Shown here: positions 6,663 to 8,093 of the stretch, one piece after another
Numbering within the stretch: position 1 is the stretch's first letter
Layout of the letters: each line of letters begins with the position of its first letter
Assembly: GCA_965230335.1 (NCBI GenBank)
Contig: CBDDKS010000005.1
Location: 1 to 8,093, forward strand
Origin: CBDDKS01 sp965230335
Lineage (GTDB): Bacteria; Pseudomonadota; Gammaproteobacteria; Enterobacterales; Kangiellaceae
Reading direction: 5' to 3'
DNA: 8,093 nucleotides
Notes under the pieces: generated by a model
What the model saw: the letters and a program-made list of their open reading frames with translations, nothing else
The model's database searches: none
Told to the model about the DNA's origin: nothing
Made by a program: the position numbers and the translations under genes

Positions 6663-8093
6663 AAGGTTTTTGTTCTTTTTCATGCAACTGATCTTATATG
6701 ATAATGTGATGCCTGTCCTGTTTAATCTAACAGGGTTCGCAGTGCGATTCTCTCCTCCTGATAACAGGTTTTTCAGATCAAAATATTGATACAAACCAAT
6801 GGCAAGCCTGTCAATAATGGGATAGCTGACTACAAAATTGGAAGCTACATTGGTGAGTTTAATAGCTTTGGAAGTTTCATAATTATTAATGTCAGAATCA
6901 TAATACTGTTTTTGTGCTATTTTTGAGTTAATCCTGCCAATATGTATGCCTGCTCCCAGTTTCAATTTTCCGGAAATAGTATAAGTGAAATTGAAGTCAC
7001 TTCCCCATTCGTTGAGATAGATGGTGTTTGACTCTTTTATACTATTGATGGTTGGAGATATGGTTTTTACTTCATAAAAATCATGTTGGTAATCTATTCT
7101 GCTATATAGCAAATGAACGTTTAAGTTCAGTCGAGTGCTTAATGGATATTCCGCGAAAAGAGATACGTTCCAGTTTTCATTAAATTTCCAGTTTGTGAAA
7201 GCTTGATTTCCTACTTTAATGAGTCCGCCACTTAAGCCGATAAAATCTGGTCTCAACGAAAATCCATCATTGAAACGGTCGTTGATTTCTTTTTGCTGTT
7301 CCCGGCTCTTTTTATCAGCAATTCTTTGCTCTTTTTTTAATAATTTTTTAGCCGCTTTGTCAATTTTTTCTTTTTCTTCATCCGCACTTTGTTCGGATCT
7401 GATGTTTATTTGATTTGCATGTACCTCAGTTGGGTTCGAATAATTTGCAAAAGCAAACTGTGCAGACCATAGGGAATTAAATGCCAGGCAGCTTATTTCA
7501 CTAGTGTCCAGGTGTGTGAATTTGACTTTAGGGTTTATTTTCTGAGCTGCAGAGGGATTATGTGAAGCATGGGCATCTGTTGCCGGGGCTATTACAGCTT
7601 CTTTATTTAAAGGGTTATTTTCATTCAATTGATCAACTCCCGATAGGTAATTTTCAATACTATTGTAAACATTACTGTTCTTAGTGGCGCTTTTCATTTG
7701 AGGAGCAGCAAATGCGTCCGAAGTATTAATTGTAGCGTTTTCAACGTCTGCCGGTAGTTTAGCCGCTTCATTACTTATTCCATTATTTTCGTGTAAATGA
7801 TCATTTGCTGCTACCCCAGGTTGAGTGTCATTATCAGAATAACCGCTTTTGGCGACGTTTTCTTCGTTCTTAGTGCCATCAGATCCTGCGGATGTCACTG
7901 AAGTATTATCAGTAACGGTTTCATGGTTTGTCGCATGTTTAATCGCTTCATTACTTATTCCATTATTTTCGTGTAAATAATCATTTGCTGCTGCCTCAGG
8001 TCGATTGTTATGATAAGAACGGTTGCTATCGACACCGTTTTTTTCTTCACGCTCATTATTCGATTCAGTATCGTTTTTAAGAGCAAAACCGGT
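6660..8093 (-). CDS. Outer-membrane beta-barrel protein with repetitive linker, 5' end missing
   Basis: The frame is open from the right edge to a TAA at 6660-6662, giving 477 residues; the N-terminus lies outside the window. A GTG at 7898 could be called as a start but is almost certainly internal, because the upstream 65 codons carry a further copy of the same protein repeat. Counting from that GTG: residues -64 to ~105 are a polar Asn/Glu/Ala-rich linker of 60-residue repeats. Residues ~170-208 are a charged, probably helical or coiled-coil stretch (EEKEKIDKAAKKLLKKEQR). Residues ~213-404 alternate in the way of an eight-stranded outer-membrane barrel, with strands such as 'WNVSLFAEYPLS', 'LNLNVHLLYSRIDYQ', 'LKLGAGIHIGRI' and 'RTGITLSYKI', like the OMP_b-brl/PorT-like families. 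A short basic tail CMKKNKNL follows. Bacteroidota proteins of this plan often have an N-terminal inner-membrane segment and follow a sigma factor gene; here that is inference. It heads the visible operon, 1 bp from the lipoprotein gene. Confidence 0.85.
   Translation of the reverse strand, partial: TGFALKNDTESNNEREEKNGVDSNRSYHNNRPEAAANDYLHENNGISNEAIKHATNHETVTDNTSVTSAGSDGTKNEENVAKSGYSDNDTQPGVAANDHLHENNGISNEAAKLPADVENATINTSDAFAAPQMKSATKNSNVYNSIENYLSGVDQLNENNPLNKEAVIAPATDAHASHNPSAAQKINPKVKFTHLDTSEISCLAFNSLWSAQFAFANYSNPTEVHANQINIRSEQSADEEKEKIDKAAKKLLKKEQRIADKKSREQQKEINDRFNDGFSLRPDFIGLSGGLIKVGNQAFTNWKFNENWNVSLFAEYPLSTRLNLNVHLLYSRIDYQHDFYEVKTISPTINSIKESNTIYLNEWGSDFNFTYTISGKLKLGAGIHIGRINSKIAQKQYYDSDINNYETSKAIKLTNVASNFVVSYPIIDRLAIGLYQYFDLKNLLSGGENRTANPVRLNRTGITLSYKISCMKKNKNL
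7734..8093. repeat. Tandem 180-bp (60-residue) coding repeat, at least two good copies
   Basis: Two units lie exactly 180 bp apart (7734-7913 and 7914-8093) and keep the reading frame. The best conserved core, 7764-7812 against 7944-7992, differs at one of 49 bases (7799 versus 7979). In protein both units contain 'HENNGISNEA' after 'AAND[HY]L'. A third, diverged unit of 56 residues lies at about 7566-7733, with 'DQLNENNPLNKEAV' matching the core at 7596-7643. The array may continue past the right edge. Its decay toward the barrel suggests that the copies nearest the N-terminus are youngest. Confidence 0.88.

Noticed and set aside
7219..7413. Plus-strand frame of 64 codons with a hydrophobic product, resembling a small membrane protein.
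   Set aside because: It is antisense to the Lys/Glu-rich helical segment of the barrel gene; AAA/GAA codons read as Phe and Ser on the opposite strand, which explains the hydrophobic appearance.

Overview
The window looks like part of a Bacteroidota (Cytophagia/Flavobacteriia-type) chromosome. Two complete genes end in type IX secretion (T9SS) C-terminal sorting domains, signal peptides end in the 'AQ|D' style common in that phylum, no Shine-Dalgarno boxes are visible, and the DNA is AT-rich. No tRNA, rRNA, CRISPR array, insertion sequence, terminator or convincing promoter was seen.

All coding sequence is on the minus strand and reads from right to left as one tightly packed run of five genes. 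In order of transcription: (A) 8093-6660, the 3' part of a gene for a protein with a 60-residue tandem-repeat linker, a charged helical segment and a C-terminal eight-stranded outer-membrane beta-barrel, with its 5' end outside the window; (B) 6658-5903, a lipoprotein of unknown function; (C) 5900-4407, a T9SS cargo with two copies of a 'GDxFxYE' domain; (D) 4394-1950, a T9SS cargo with 14 VCBS/FG-GAP-type calcium-loop repeats, best read as two seven-bladed beta-propellers; (E) 1900-1, a tandem paralog of D with 12 repeats visible before it runs off the left edge. The gaps are 1, 2, 12 and 49 bp. The first two junctions (TAAAATG and TAAATATG) suggest translational coupling, and the whole run is probably one operon.

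The operon appears devoted to the cell envelope: a beta-barrel protein, a probable outer-membrane or periplasmic lipoprotein, and three secreted or surface-anchored proteins. None has an evident catalytic motif. Adhesion, matrix or ligand binding, or a surface complex assembled around the barrel protein are reasonable guesses. In Bacteroidota, barrel proteins of this layout (long linker plus small barrel) often follow an ECF-type sigma factor gene and carry an inner-membrane segment near the N-terminus. That would have to be looked for to the right of this window. I do not recognise the set as a named system.
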